Counted from the first letter of the stretch, positions 10,139 through 21,595 are shown. The stretch: DNA of 64,000 bases from Perognathus longimembris pacificus (GCF_023159225.1 NC_063161.1:4590274-4654273); one strand, 5' to 3'. Program-made: numbers and translations. Notes: a model not told the origin generated them from the sequence alone.

Positions 10139-10937
10139 GGATTCTTGGGGATTCCCCCCCTCACCAGGGGCGCTTGAAGGACTGGGTGGGAAATAAGTCC
10201 AGGGACATGGCGACTGCTTTGGTCTGGGGGTGCACAGGGACACCTGGGTCCCAGCGGCAGAGCAGAGCCGGAACCCAGGAGCCCCTCACCCTCCAGCCCG
10301 TTCCCTCCAAGAAAGGGGGTCCTGGCATCCAGTCCACGCAGGCTGTTGGGGTGCCGGGATGCCGTGGGGCCCCGGTCCCCAGGGCCCACGCCTCATGGGC
10401 CCGGCGCCTCGGTGGCCGCCTTGGGACGCGTGGTCTGTGGGGCGCGGTGGCACCGCACACGCGGGGGCGGCGTGGCCATGGCCGTCTGCATGTGCATCCG
10501 ACAGCACCGCGCGTGACCGGCGGCACCCCGTCTCAGAAGGAGCCGCCCGGGGTCCCTCCATTAACGTTAGTGTTCCCATCATCCTGGAAGTGCTTTTTCT
10601 CTTGGTTTCTCTCCATTTCAGGGAAATTGGCCCTGATATTCCATTAGTGATCCATTTTCTGAAGCGCCGAGGAGTCGTGCTGCCCCCTCCCCCACAGAGC
10701 CCGGCGCTCTGCCCAGGGCGACACCCCCCCCCCCCAGCAGCCAGGCCTCTGGGCTCAGCACAGCCTCCCTCCCCCAGTGTGCCTGCCCCCCCGCCCCGCC
10801 CTCCCCCCAGAGCGTCTTTCAAGGGCTTGGTTTGGGTTTTGTCCCTGCCCGGGGCCTTCAGTGCAGGGCCGGGGCCCCCGAGCTCGTTTGCAGAAACCAA
10901 CGTTCTGCCATTTGAGCTTCAGCCCCACTTCTGACAG
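10139..10937 (+). other. ARFGAP3: ARFGAP3 intron, nothing recognised
   Basis: GC-rich, with C-rich runs near 10720-10800. No recognisable repeat or exon. Confidence 0.5.
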
Positions 10938-11262
10938 TTGTTTGTTTTTGGTGGTTGTGGGGCTTGAACTCGGCCCGGACACTGCCCCTTAGCTTCTGTG
11001 ATCACGGCTAGCACGCTGCCACTTTGAGCCACAGCTCCTCTTGTGACTTTCTGGTGGTTCATTGGACATGAGAGTCTCGTGACCTTTCCTGCCCCGGGCT
11101 GGCTTCGAACCACCGTCCTCACATCTCAGCCTCCCGAGTGGCTGGGACTATAGGAGTGAGCCACAGGGGCCTGGCTTGCTTCCGGCGTTGAGTGGTTAAT
11201 TGGAGGTGAGAGTCTCGTGGCCTTTCCTGCCCTGGCTGGCTTGGCCCTGCGACTCTCAGCCC
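10938..11262 (-). repeat. SINE family A (minus strand) plus a second partial copy
   Basis: 10938-11176 is a complete antisense copy (ttgtggggcttgaactcggc to agtgagccacaggggcc). 11177-11262 repeats only the middle part (ggttaattggaggtgagagt, cctgccctggctggctt). Confidence 0.8.
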
Positions 11263-11661
11263 AGCCTTCTGTGGAGCCCTGGGCGGCTCCCCGCCCCCTC
11301 GGGACCCCCCAACCCCAGCCCCGCCCACCGGGGCCGCTCAGCCCGTCCGTGCGGGGGCCGCCGGGGCAGGGAGGCCGTCAGGGATGTCACCCCTGACCAC
11401 TCTCAGAACTTTGGCGGGGGGCGGGGGACCTGCCCCTCCTCTTTCTTGTGCTCCCGGCACGTGACCCAGCCTGGGGAGGAAGCCCCGGAAAGCGGCGGCC
11501 CGTGAATCCACAGACGAGCCAGCTGCTCTCTGCGCCCAGAGCCCCGCCCTGACTAGCACAGGAGCCACGCCGATGCCGGGCGGGAAGCCGGGGTGCCCCG
11601 GTGCGCCCCCCTGCTGCCAGCCCCAGGAAGGGACGAGCAGCGGTCTCTCTTGTGTGCACAG

Positions 11662-11783
11662 GAAACTACAACCTCTCGAGCGTGCTGCCCAGCGCCCCCG
11701 ACATGGCCCAGTTCAAGCAGGGCGTGCGCTCCGTCGCGGGGAAGCTGTCCGTGTTCGCCAACGGAGTCATGACGTCCATTCAG
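11662..11783 (+). CDS. ARFGAP3: ARFGAP3, penultimate coding exon (C-terminal amphipathic region)
   Basis: 122 nt, acceptor ttgtgtgcacag, donor gtcagc at 11784. It reads [41 protein letters not shown]. This is the most conserved C-terminal block of ARFGAP2/3. The helix from FKQGVRS to NGVMTS has the amphipathic, lipid-packing-sensing type of composition (small and hydrophobic residues with Ser/Gly) used for Golgi membrane association. It ends in phase 0. Confidence 0.96.
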
Positions 11784-12065
11784 GTCAGCCACGGCGCCCC
11801 GCACGCCCCGGCCCCGTGACACACACAGGCACCTCGCCACGTAGCCTCCTAGTCCAGCCTCGAGCTCGAGATCCTCCAGATCCAGCCCCCGAGGGCCGGG
11901 CGTGGTCCAGGTCCCCCCAGTGTAATGCCACCACACTACAATAACACTATGACAATAATAACGACCGACTCCCCCCAGATTAGAAGAGGAAGCTCTTGAC
12001 AGATTCCCTGTCATCTCCTCCTGCCTCGCTTCAGATCCTGCCCTTCTCTCTCTCTGACTCGTCTC

Positions 12066-12255
12066 CAAGTCAGGAGCTGTGGCTCACCCCTGTAATTCTA
12101 ACCGCTCAGGAGGCTGAGGTCACGGGGACTGTGGCTCGAGGCCCACTAAGACAGAGCTGGGCCTGGAGGTTCAAACCAAAGCCTGAGCAAAGTCAGAGGT
12201 GTGGCTCCGTGTTGGGGGTGCCCGCGAGGCCCTGGGTTCAGGCTTCACTCCCGAG
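12066..12255 (+). repeat. SINE family A, diverged
   Basis: Head aggagctgtggctcacccct and ccgctcaggaggctgaggtc, tail ggccctgggttcaggc. The middle is scrambled. Confidence 0.6.
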
Positions 12256-12317
12256 GGGGACCACGGAGACCTTCGCTCTGTGGAAGGAAAAAGATGTACT
12301 TTCGTGACTGCCCGAGA

Positions 12318-12400
12318 GGAGGGCGCGGCGCGCCCTAAGTAGTCAAACGCCTGCCTGCCTAGCCAGCCCAAGGCCCTGAATTCAAACCCCAGCGCCACCT
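12318..12400 (+). repeat. ID-like SINE fragment
   Basis: Ends with cctgcctagccagcccaagg and cctgaattcaaaccccagcg, which match the 3' half of an ID monomer. Confidence 0.45.
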
Positions 12401-12418
12401 CAAAGAAGTATAATTCGA

Positions 12419-12658
12419 ACCAGATGCCAGTGGCTCACGCCTGTCATCCTAGCTACTCAGGAGGCTGAGATCTGAGGATCTCGGTTCAAAGCCAGCCCGG
12501 GGAAGGGGGAAGGAAAGTCCATGAGGCTCTCATCTCCAGTTACCCACCAGCAAAGCACAAGTGTCACGGTGGCTCAAGTGGTGGAGCGCTAGCCTGGAGC
12601 TGAAGAGCTCAGGAACAGCGCCCTGGTCCAGAGTTCAAGACCCACGACCGACCAAAAC
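12419..12658 (+). repeat. SINE family A
   Basis: Clear full-length copy: agtggctcacgcctgtcatc, ctactcaggaggctgagatc, ggttcaaagccagcccgggg, ggtggctcaagtggtggagc, agagttcaagacccacgacc. Confidence 0.88.
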
Positions 12659-13198
12659 AAGAGAAAGCTCTAAGTGAACGATCGCCCACCGAGGCATAGA
12701 GAGTGTGTGTCAATCTCTTATAGTCGACGGGGCCCGCTTGTATTTAACCAATGAAGCCCTGTCAGATCATGTGGAAAGCAGGTTTCTAGAACCTTTTTCT
12801 CACCGCGAGATGATTCTCTACGTGACAGCCTGGCGCCCGGCTCCGGGGAGTGGGCCGAACCCACGCGGCCTCCGGTGGCTCCTGCAGGCCGCCGGCCCCC
12901 CCAGTGCCGAGTCCACGGGCGAGGGGAGGGAGAGGGGGCCCCCCGCCCCAGGCTGGGGCCCTGCCCCCCCCCCCCCGCCTCACCAGGTCTGGCCAGGGGC
13001 CACAGCGCTGTCCCCTCTGTGGTGTCGCTGCCACCCAGTCGCAGATGCCCACCCCTCGTTTCTAGACGGCCCCTTCGCAAGTCCCCAGTGGGGAAGTGGA
13101 GGCCCGGGGGTTCCACGCTGTGTGTGCGTGTGTGTGCGCGCGTGTGCGCGTGTGTGTCGGCGTCACACGCAGTGACGGGGCCCTGCCTCTCTCCGCAG

Positions 13199-13216
13199 GA
13201 CCGCTACGGCTCCTGA
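13199..13216 (+). CDS. ARFGAP3: ARFGAP3, terminal coding exon (DRYGS, stop)
   Basis: Five codons, Asp-Arg-Tyr-Gly-Ser, then TGA at 13214-13216. The acceptor is ctctctccgcag. Joined to the previous exon it gives SIQDRYGS, the invariant C-terminus of ARFGAP3. The remainder of the exon is 3'UTR. Confidence 0.95.
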   Translation, partial: DRYGS

Positions 13217-13990
13217 TCCCGGATCCGCCCCGTCCGCCCGGAGACGCTGGCTCACCCGCTCGCTCGCCCCGGCCTGCTGAGCCCGGCAGGCGTGGGAGGC
13301 CGCCGCGCCCCTCGTGGTCCACGCCCCCCTCTGCCCTCGGCCGACCCCTCTGGTGGATGTAGCCGCTTTCTCGTCCGTCTGTCTGTGTTCACTCCCGCTG
13401 GCATGTCTGCACCCCCTTCTGCCTTACTTTCCTAGGGTCTTCCGTTCCAGTCGTAGGGGGATGGAGGCTCCAGCTCCCCCTCTCCTCCCTGGACTGGGGA
13501 GAAGGGCTCCCCGCGGACGACCTGGGGCCAGGCTAGCCGGGGGCAGTGCGCCCCCCACCCAGGCCCTGCCACCCGGGGCTCCACGGGGCTCCACCCAGGG
13601 CCCCCACAGAAGGCGGCCCCGCCCGGCCGGCTGCGTTCCGACCCGCTCTGCCGGGGCGCGGGTCCCCTCTCCCAGGCCCCGAGTGCGGGGCGCGGGTCCC
13701 GCCTCTCCCAGGCCCCGAGTGCGGGGCGCGGGTCCCCTCTCCCAGGCCCCGAGTGCGGGGCGCGGGTCCCGCCTCTCCCAGGCCCCGAGTGCGGGGCGCG
13801 GGTCCCCTCTCCCAGGCCCCGAGTGCGGGTGCGGGTCCCGCCTCCCCTCTCCATCTCCGTGTTCAGCAAGCCGCAGGATGGGTGTCAATCAGCAGGGAAA
13901 GCCACCTTGCTGTGTTTTGGACAGCATTAGGTCGCTGGCCCGCACGGTGAAATAGAAAGTGATGAACTGGAAAAGGACTCCGAGCGGGGA
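13217..13990 (+). other. ARFGAP3: ARFGAP3 3' untranslated region (end uncertain)
   Basis: Sequence following the stop codon with no intervening splice signal needed. It contains a GC-rich minisatellite (13655-13852). I find no canonical AATAAA or ATTAAA before 15170. The nearest weak variant is aataga at about 13954. The true 3' end therefore cannot be set from sequence alone. Confidence 0.5.
13655..13852. repeat. 34/36-bp alternating minisatellite in ARFGAP3 3'UTR
   Basis: Five units in strict A-B-A-B-A order: A (34 bp, ggcgcgggtcccctctccca...) and B (36 bp, ggcgcgggtcccgcctctcc...). The higher-order period is 70 bp. A sixth, degenerate unit runs to about 13852. Confidence 0.93.
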
Positions 13991-14031
13991 TTTGTGAATC
14001 TCCCTTACAAGCTGGAACCCGCGGACGCGTC

Positions 14032-14299
14032 AGTGCCACACACAGCGCCCCCGCACACCCCGCAGTGCCACACGCAGCGCCCGCCGCACACCCCGCAGTG
14101 CCACACACAGCGCCCGCCGCACACCCCGCAGTGCACACACAGCGCCCGCCGCACACCCCCGCGGTGCACACACACACAGCGCCCCCCGCACACCCCGCGG
14201 TGCCACACGCAGCGCCCGCCGCACACCCCGCGGTGCCACACACAGCGCCCCCCGCACACCCCGCGGTGCCACACGCAGCGCCCCCCGCACACCCCGCGG
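14032..14299. repeat. 33-bp minisatellite, about 8 copies
   Basis: Unit gtgccacacgcagcgcccgc followed by cgcacaccccgca. Copies vary in cgccc/ccccc and cgca/cgcg. Both strands read through without stops, which explains the long open frames here. Confidence 0.93.
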
Positions 14300-14813
14300 C
14301 CGGGGGCTTTTCCCGACCCACGGCTTTGCGCTGCGGCCGCGTCACCGGTGTGCCGCAGGGGTGCATGGGGCCTGGGGGCGCGCAGCCTGCGTGGGCCGGG
14401 CACGCGCGCGCATGGGGTCCCAGCACCCCGGGGACCGGGACAGGAGCACCCCGGCCCTGAGGCCAGCCTGGGCCACGTGCCGAGACCCCGGCCGCGAACT
14501 CACCTCCACGCGCGCGTCCTCCCGCAGCCCTGGAGGCGGGAGTCCCGGGTTCACTCCCGACGAGCCCCCACCCCTTGGCCGTCGCTGGCTTTATGGGGGG
14601 GGCGGCTCAGCTCACCATCGTTCCTCGAGGTTCAGCCACGGAAACCCAGTGCGGGGGCGGGCGGGGGTGGGGTGCCGCCGCGCTCCCCTCCCACAGCCGT
14701 CCCCGCTCACAGAGGGAGAGGGGGGCCCTGTGCGCATCACCTCCTCCAGCCCTGGCACGGAGCACTCGCCCTCCTCGCAGGGCCCCCACTGGCTGGGGCT
14801 TCACCTGCGGTGG
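14300..14813. other. GC-rich spacer, nothing recognised
   Basis: CpG-containing GC-rich DNA between two minisatellites. No gene, SINE or promoter framework is convincing. Confidence 0.5.
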
Positions 14814-14995
14814 GCAGAGCCGGGCTGGGCCTTGGGGGGCCTTGGGGGGCCGTGCAGAGCCGGGCCAGGCCTTGGGGGGCCTTGGGGGGGCCTTGGGGGG
14901 CCATGCGGAGCCGGGCAGAGCCGGGCAGAGCCGGGCTGGGCCTTGGGGGGCCTTGGGGGGCCGTGCGGAGCGGGGCAGAGCCGGGCCGGGCCGCA
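14814..14995. repeat. nested G-rich minisatellite
   Basis: Short blocks (ccttgggggg, gcagagccgg) are combined into larger units of about 50 bp (gggctgggccttggggggcc...). The plus strand has many runs of six or seven G, so it has G-quadruplex potential. Confidence 0.88.
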
Positions 14996-15165
14996 GCCCC
15001 CACGGAAGGGCTCACTTGGTGAGAAAGCATTCGTTCGTTTCCTTGGCCTCCTTATCCGGGGCCTGACGTCTTCCACTTTGCACACGTGTTGTGTAAGCGG
15101 TTCATGGCTTAAGATGGGTATTAATAATTAACAAAGCGCATTTAGGGTCTATTAATTGAACCAAT

Positions 15166-15240
15166 GAGGCTGGGGTGTAGCTGGGTGGTAGAGTGCAGAT
15201 CTGGCCTGCACCAAGCCCTGGGTTCCAAACCCGGCAGATG
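15166..15240 (+). repeat. ID element (single tRNA-like monomer)
   Basis: gaggctggggtgtagctggg, tggtagagtgcagatctggc, then ccctgggttccaaaccc. This is the simple ID monomer with A- and B-box spacing, followed by a purine-rich tail. Confidence 0.8.
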
Positions 15241-15305
15241 GGAGGGGAGGGGAGGGAGGGAGGGGAGGGAGGAGAGGGAGCGGAGGGGGGAGGGGGGGAC
15301 TAGGG
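15238..15305. repeat. GGGA-type polypurine microsatellite
   Basis: Repeats of gggagg and ggga directly after the ID element, probably expanded from its tail. Confidence 0.88.
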
Positions 15306-15954
15306 GGAAGGCAGGCTTGCGGGCTGCGATGCGGGCCTGGCCCTGCCGGGGTCTCGCAGTCGGACGCCTTTGTCAGCCCCGGGGGCAGTGGCTGGGAAGG
15401 TGAAGGAGGGACCCACAGACTCGAGGGGCTCCTGGGGGACCACAACCCAGGGGCGCTGGGGGGGGGGCACCGTCTATGCACCCAGCTCCGACTGCCGCAG
15501 AGCGGTTCCCCCCCCCCCCCCTTGCTGGGCCTGCACCCAGCCCCCGCGGGGCAGGAAGCCCTGCAGGCCTCGCTCTGCCGGGCGCTGCCCCCCCCCCGCC
15601 GGCCCCCGGCCCCCCCTCACCCCCAACGCGGCTGCCCCCACACACCGCACTCGCTTCTCGCCGCCTCCGCGAGGTGACAGGAGGAGCCACTGAGGCAGGG
15701 GGGGAGGGGCGGTAAGGGCCACGGCGCCTGTGTCTGGGACCCTCGGTGCCGGTCCAGGCGCCCTCCCTCCTGCCCCCGCCACCGCAGCAGCTGAGCCCAC
15801 GCGGCACTGGTGGCCTGCAGCCGCCATCCGCCCCAGCCGGGGGAGAGGAGCTTCCGTCCCCTGCCCCCCCCCGTTCCCGTCCCTCCGCCCGTCCCCCCAA
15901 AAACCTAGCCCAGGTAGTCAGCGGCTTGGACCGCGGGTTTGGCACAGATGGTAC
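15306..15954. other. GC-rich intergenic sequence, nothing recognised
   Basis: Contains C and G runs (for example 15510-15525) and no recognisable repeat family or exon. Confidence 0.5.
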
Positions 15955-16310
15955 AGCAGACAGACCGATGGACAGACAGACAGATGGACAGACAGACCGA
16001 TGGACAGACAGACAGATGGACAGGCAGACAGATGGACAGACAGACCGATGGACAGACAGACCGATGGACAGACAGACAGATGGACAGATGGACAGACAGA
16101 CCGATGGACAGACAGACAGACCGATGGACAGACAGATGGACAGGCAGACCGATGGACAGACAGACAGATGGACAGACAGACCGATGGACAGACAGACAGA
16201 TGGACAGGCAGACCGATGGACAGACAGACCTATGGACAGACAGACCGATGGACAGGCAGACTGATGGACAGGCAGACCGATGGACAGACAGACTGATGGA
16301 CAGACAGAGC
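15955..16310. repeat. GACA/GATG tetranucleotide-based array
   Basis: About 350 bp built of gacagaca, gaccgatg and gacagatg modules, with repeated blocks such as gatggacagacagaccgatg. Reading through it gives a low-complexity (TDRWTDRQMDRQ) pseudo-protein. Confidence 0.95.
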
Positions 16311-16795
16311 CTCCCTAGCCCGCACTCATCCCGCCGAGCCGCCAGGATCCTGCCGGAACCGGCTGCCCGGGGCCCCTCCCTGCCCCAAGCACCACCTTCC
16401 TCTCCCCCCCCAGCACCTCCCTCCTGTCCCAGGCCAGCCGGGGCCCCATCCGCCCCCCAGGACCACAGGAGCCCGGGCCGCTCGCGGCGGGCACACGGGC
16501 CTGGGCCCGGCCCTCAGGCCCGGCTCGGGTTCCACCGTGGCCGCCAGCCGGTCGCCCCCCCCCCCGCTGCAGTCCAGGGCCCTGACTCTGTGGCCCCCGG
16601 GAGCCGGGCCGGGGAGGCCGGGGCGGTAGCTGAGCCCCGGTCACTGGACGAAGGCTTCGCTGAGGTCAAACGGAAGCCAAGAAGCCGAGGACAAGGCCAG
16701 CGTGGGAGGGAGGGAGGGAGGGGCGCGGGATGGGGCGGGCAGGCCGCGGCTGGGCGGCGGGAGCTCGGGGGAGGAGCGGGGAGCGGCCAGCGGGC

Positions 16796-16890
16796 AGAAG
16801 CGGGGTGCCTGTGCCCCACACCTGTCATCTTAGCTACTCAGGAGGCTGAGATCTGAGGACCACAGTTCAAAGCCAGCCGGGGAGGAAGTG
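16796..16890 (+). repeat. SINE family A, head only
   Basis: cacctgtcatcttagctact, caggaggctgagatctgagg, agttcaaagccagccgggg, then truncated. Confidence 0.75.
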
Positions 16891-17749
16891 TGGGTGGGGC
16901 AGGGGGACCCTGGCGGCCATGAGTGAGTTCGAGGTCAGATGACGTGAAGAAGCAGCAGAGGGAGAAGGGAAGCCCCGATGCACCCCAGGAAATCGGGGAG
17001 CTGCGGGCAGGAGAGAAGCCCGCAGGCGAGGCTCTGTGTCAGCCGTGGTTTGTGCTCAGTTGCTGACGGACCCACGGGACCATCCCGCGTGGTGAAGTGC
17101 TCCCGTGGGAGATGGAGTGTGGCCCCACCAGGCCGTCAAAACCTGGTCCTCCCATCCATCCATTTCTCTGTCAACTTTGTTCTCAAAGTGGCTGCCTTAG
17201 CGCCAGCCATTCACTCTGTAATCCAGTATCAAAGAGTGTTTTGCTTGCATCTTAATAGTCAGAAGCCGCGGGACCTCCAAGTCCCTCCTCCCTCCCTCCC
17301 AGTGGAGCCGACCCACCCGTACTGGCTCCAGGCCATTCTAGAACTCCTCGGGGAACCTGGTCCAGCCCACAGGCTGGGAATTGAGTTTGTGGTGTGCTGC
17401 GGCCACACCTGAAATAAGACACCAGTGCTTCTGAGGCCCAGGTGCGGGCCCTGGTCTGCGGGAGTCTCCAGTGGCTTGCCCAAGACAAACCGACCCGGAG
17501 AAGGAAGGCCTTCTCCTAGAGGGGCATGGGCAACAGGAATGGAGCCCCCGGGGACGGGACGGGGGAGGGGGCAGGTGCCAGCCCCCCTCCGGCTTGGCCT
17601 GGGTGGGAAGTGGGGGGAGAAGACCGAGCGGCAGGTGGCCGTGTGAACTGAGCTACTGGGCGCCCCAACACCCCTGCCTGGCCCCGCAGACAATGAGGGT
17701 GGAGAGAGTGGCCGCACCCTCTGCGGCAGGGAAACTGAGGCACAGGGAC
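16891..17749. other. intergenic sequence, nothing recognised
   Basis: Mixed-composition DNA with a less GC-rich segment at 17140-17260 (tttctctgtcaactttgttc). No exon or repeat family is identified. Confidence 0.5.
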
Positions 17750-18356
17750 TATAATGGGGTGGGGGGGAATCCCCCATCCCTCCCAGAGTCCACCACTCAG
17801 AGGCAGCCTCAAGTAAAAAGATGGGTTTATTGGGGAAGTAAAAAGTGAACTGACCGGCCAGGGTCGCAGCCCAGACCCGGGAGCTGGGACCGCGCGCCCC
17901 GGGCCACGCGCGGGGTCGGGTTAGAAAGGCAAACACCACGTGGTTGAGCCTGCCACGCGCAGGTGGCCAAGGAGGTGACCACACTCACAGCGCACGCCAG
18001 GCCGCACGCAGGTGGCGGTGGAGCCCCAGTCCGCCTCACGGCGACGGTGTGAACCAGCCCATCTTTCTAGTTAGAATCGGCGCAGGGATTTGGGGGGGCT
18101 CCCACGCTGCAGGCGGACACGCCCACTCGGGAGGGCACAGGTTTAACCTTGAGCCCTCCAGGACTCAGGTGGTCCAGCAGCTGACACAACCTTCTCCCAG
18201 CGAAGGGGAACTTCCCTGGATTCTGAGCCCACGGGGCACAGTCCCAACCCTGAGGCTGGGGGGGGGGGGGGGCGGGGGGGGAGAGGGGGTGCGGGGGAGA
18301 GCTTGGTGAAGATGGAGTCCATGATGGCACTGCCCAGACCCGACCTCCGTGTTACA
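17750..18356 (-). mobile_element. solo LTR, family 1 (minus strand)
   Basis: About 607 bp. It matches the reverse complement of the LTR at 36433-37070 over most of its length. Its left end (tataatggggt) is the complement of the family 3' end. Its right end (cgacctccgtgttaca) is the complement of the family start. AATAAA on the minus strand is at 17826-17831. The flanking ggac at 17746-17749 and 18357-18360 is a likely 4-bp target duplication. A G run near 18258-18280 interrupts the alignment. No internal viral genes remain. Confidence 0.85.
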
Positions 18357-18360
18357 GGAC

Positions 18361-18924
18361 GTTTCCCCTCAACGTCACACAGCTGGACAGATGTGGAGCT
18401 AGAGCGGGCAAGCAGTCTCTGGACCGGCTTGCCCATGGCCGCCACCGGGACCCCGCCAGCATGGGGCGGAGCCAGGCCTTCCGGGTTGGCCCAGCCCCCC
18501 TCCCACCCCCCTCCTTACCCCCCCCCTCTCCTGGCTGGCCCAGCCCCCAGCTCCCTGCTTTCCTAGGTCACTGGACTGTTTTTGCCTGTGGGCAAAAATC
18601 TGCAAGCAAGATTTAATCTCGGATTGAGTCAAATGGGGCTTCCTGCTGCCGGGACAGACCTCCTGACCCCAGGCGGAATCTGAGGGGGGGGGGCGCCACC
18701 ACGGACACCTGGGTGGGGCATCGCCGGTTCCGGAGCCTCATTATGGGGGTGGGGGAACACCACATGAAACTTTGACTGTAAAATGAGGCATGGAAGGGAA
18801 TCGTGAGAGTAAAGAAGTGGAGCTGGGCATGGCAGCGCTGGGTGGACTGAGCGCGGAGGCGCGCTGGGCTAGCGGGGCTGCGCCGTGAGCCCCAGTTCCC
18901 AAAAACCCAGAGTTTCCCTAAGAG
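18361..18924. other. intergenic sequence, nothing recognised
   Basis: C-rich block at 18490-18540 and G runs near 18685. No recognisable element. Confidence 0.5.
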
Positions 18925-19090
18925 GGCTGGGGGCGTGGCTCAGATGGAGGAACGCTTGCCTAGCCAGAGCCTTGAACTCAGGGCCGGGACGCGAGGCTGG
19001 CGCTCTACCGCGTGGCCACCGCTCCCCTTCACCTCCGGGCTGGCTTTCAACCCCGGCCTCGAGTGGCTGGGTTACAGGCGTGCGCACAAG
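18925..19090. repeat. SINE fragments (ID head joined to antisense family A)
   Basis: 18925-18965 reads as an ID head (gggctgggggcgtggctcag, acgcttgcctagcc). 18967-19090 reads as antisense family A (cttgaactcagggccgggac, gctggctttcaaccccg, ggctgggttacaggcgtg). Confidence 0.5.
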
Positions 19091-19599
19091 CCGCGGCCAA
19101 TGCGCCGCTCACGGCTGGCCATGCGAGGCGGGGGACCCACGCGAGGCGGGGCGGCGGGGCCGCAGGCCGGCCACGGTGTCGCTTGGGCAGCCTGGCTGCT
19201 CCTCTGGCCCTGGGGGGGGGGGGGGCAGTGGCTTTCGGGTGGCTTTGGTTTGCTTTGGTCTGGCAGCGCTGGTCAGATCCACCAAGCCCCCCAGCCCCGC
19301 TTGTCCTGACGCCGGGGCTCGGCCGCTGAGACCCCAAGGTGGGGCCCGGGACGGAGCCTGCAGCCACCGGGGCCAGAATCGCCGCTGGGCTCTGCCGGCC
19401 TGGCGCGTCATCGCGTGCCGTGGGGGTCACGGGCTCCCCTCTCCAAGGAGGGCTCCGAGTTCAAGCCCCACGACGGACAAACGGCGGGGAACCGAAGCCA
19501 GGGGCTGACCCCCCGGCCGGGGAAGCCGCCTGTGGCCTGGCCTGGCTCCAGATGGCGCCCACCCCGCTCCGCCCGCCGCGGGACCGGAGCGGCACCACG

Positions 19600-19796
19600 A
19601 GCCGAGCCGTGGTCCGGGTGGCGGAGCGCCAGCCTTGAGCAGGAGCGGCTGGGGACGGCGCCCAGGACCACGCGCGTGTGCGCACGCACACACACACACA
19701 CACGCACACACACGCACACACACACACACACACGCACACACGCACACACACACACACCGCACGCACACACACGCACACACACACTCACACACAATT
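19600..19796. repeat. SINE A tail fragment followed by (CA)n/(CACACG)n microsatellite
   Basis: ggtggcggagcgccagcctt and gagcaggagcggctgggg match the tail of family A. The A-rich end has become a 110-bp CA/CG repeat (19682-19796). Confidence 0.8.
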
Positions 19797-21595
19797 ACAG
19801 CCTGCCTGCTGGTGACAGGATGAGTCCCGATGTGGACACCTCCCCCCCACCTCGGAGAGAGTGGGCAGGATGGGGGGGCGGTGGAGGACGCACGGTGCAC
19901 CCCTCCGGGAATGCCCGAGGGTGCCGGTGGCGAGGGTGATGGCGGGGGCTGTGGGGTGCTAATGATGGCGATGGCGGCGGTGGTGGGGAGAACGGTGCTG
20001 AGGACGGAGGCCTGTGGGAAATGGCGGGCCTGCCGCTCAGCTGCTCGCGCTCCCTTAGAGAAGCCGGCGTGGGGCCGCTGGTCACGGGGTCGCGCGGGGA
20101 CTCGCGTGGCCGGCCCGGGCCTCGGGGAGGGGGCAGGGCGGCGGGGAGCCGCCAGAGCCCAGCCAGATGCCAAAATAATCTGGTTACCCCCGCGGCCGAG
20201 CAGATGCGAGCAGCCTTCCCAGACCCCCAGGGAGGGGGAGGGGGGCCGCCCAGGCCCCGGGGGGGGGGGAGGAGGGGGGCAGGCCACAGGCTCCCAGACC
20301 CCACACTCTCCCCCCCCACCCCGCCCATGGGCTCCAGTCACCAGAACGTCACCTCAAGCCTTCTGAGAAAAGGCAATCATTGCTCCTGGGGGGCACAGGA
20401 GAAAACGGGGGTGTCCAGCCCACGGCTGCGTGGAGAACCAGCAGCTGGAAGATTTGAACCCCAGGCCTGTTGGCGTTCAAGGCGCTCCATGGGCCTCTGT
20501 GAGGCCTTCCGCGGGGTGGGTGACGGGTCTGGCTCCCCCAGCGCCTCTCCCACGACCCCCCCCCCCCGTGATGTCTGGAGCCCCTCTGTGGGGGGGGGGG
20601 GCGCTCCCTTGGCAGGCATGGCTGGACCTGGGCCTTGCCGGGGCGTGGAGGCTGGGCCGGGGACTCGGTGGGGGCTCTGCCTCGACCCCCACCCCTCTTC
20701 CCCTCTTCCCGGAGGGACTGACGGCCACCGTGTCAGGACACCTGGACGGCCACTGGGCTCTGGGAACGGGCACCATCCTCTCCTGCGATCCCAGAGTTGC
20801 CCCCCGCCCCCCGCCCCCCGCCGGCCGGCGCCCCGCTTCGTCCTGCCTCCCCGAGCTGTTGTCAGCCGGGCGGTCGCCCTCTTCCCATGAGCTGAGTTTG
20901 CTTTGCTTCCCCCGCGGGCCCCGGGCGCGGTGAGCCGGGATGAGGGCCGTCGGGTCTGCGGTCACACCGCCTGGGCAGCCCAGCCAAGGCCTCCCGCTGA
21001 CTGGACGGAAGCCCGCGGGGCGGGGGCCGCGCCCCACCCGCCTCCCTGGGGTTCGCCTTCGCCTCAGATGGGCGTGGAAAGGTCCGCGGGGGTCTCTGCA
21101 GCCTTGGGCCGAGCGCGCCTCCCGTCCTCCAGGGCAACCGTGCCAGCCTGGCCGGGAGGGGCTTGGTCCCTGGCCTCCGAGGGCCCTGGGGTCCCGACCT
21201 CAGACCCCCCCCAGCTCTGCGCAGCCTCTGGGGAGCCGGAAGCCACGTGTCCCGGGCCCCTCCCCCAGCAAACCAGCGGCGGAGGGAGCGAGCGCCCTGC
21301 CTGCACCCCAAGCCCCGAGGGTGCCGTCCCCAGGGAGGCCACAGGGACCGGGGCCACGGTGCCCACGCGGCGGGACCTCAGTGGGTAGCACCGGGGAGGG
21401 ACTCGGGTGACGGCGTGGGGACGCAGGGACGGGCCCTGAGCTGTCCATGAAGACCCCAGCGCCATGGAGACACAAGACATGGGGCCTGGTCATAAAAGCT
21501 GCCCCAGCTTCGGGAAGCTTACGCTGTAACTACGGGGGGGGGGTGTCTCTGCACCCCCAAGCCAGCTGTGCCCAGCCACAGGGCCACTTGTGCTA
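19797..21595. other. GC-rich intergenic sequence, nothing recognised
   Basis: Nearly 1.8 kb of GC-rich DNA with many C and G homopolymer runs. The open frames here are low in lysine and isoleucine and rich in Pro/Arg/Gly, as expected from composition. I see no splice-framed exon or familiar protein motif. Confidence 0.5.

Noticed and set aside
15939..16856. 305-codon frame with TDRWTDRQMDRQ repeats
   Set aside because: Translation of the GACA/GATG array.
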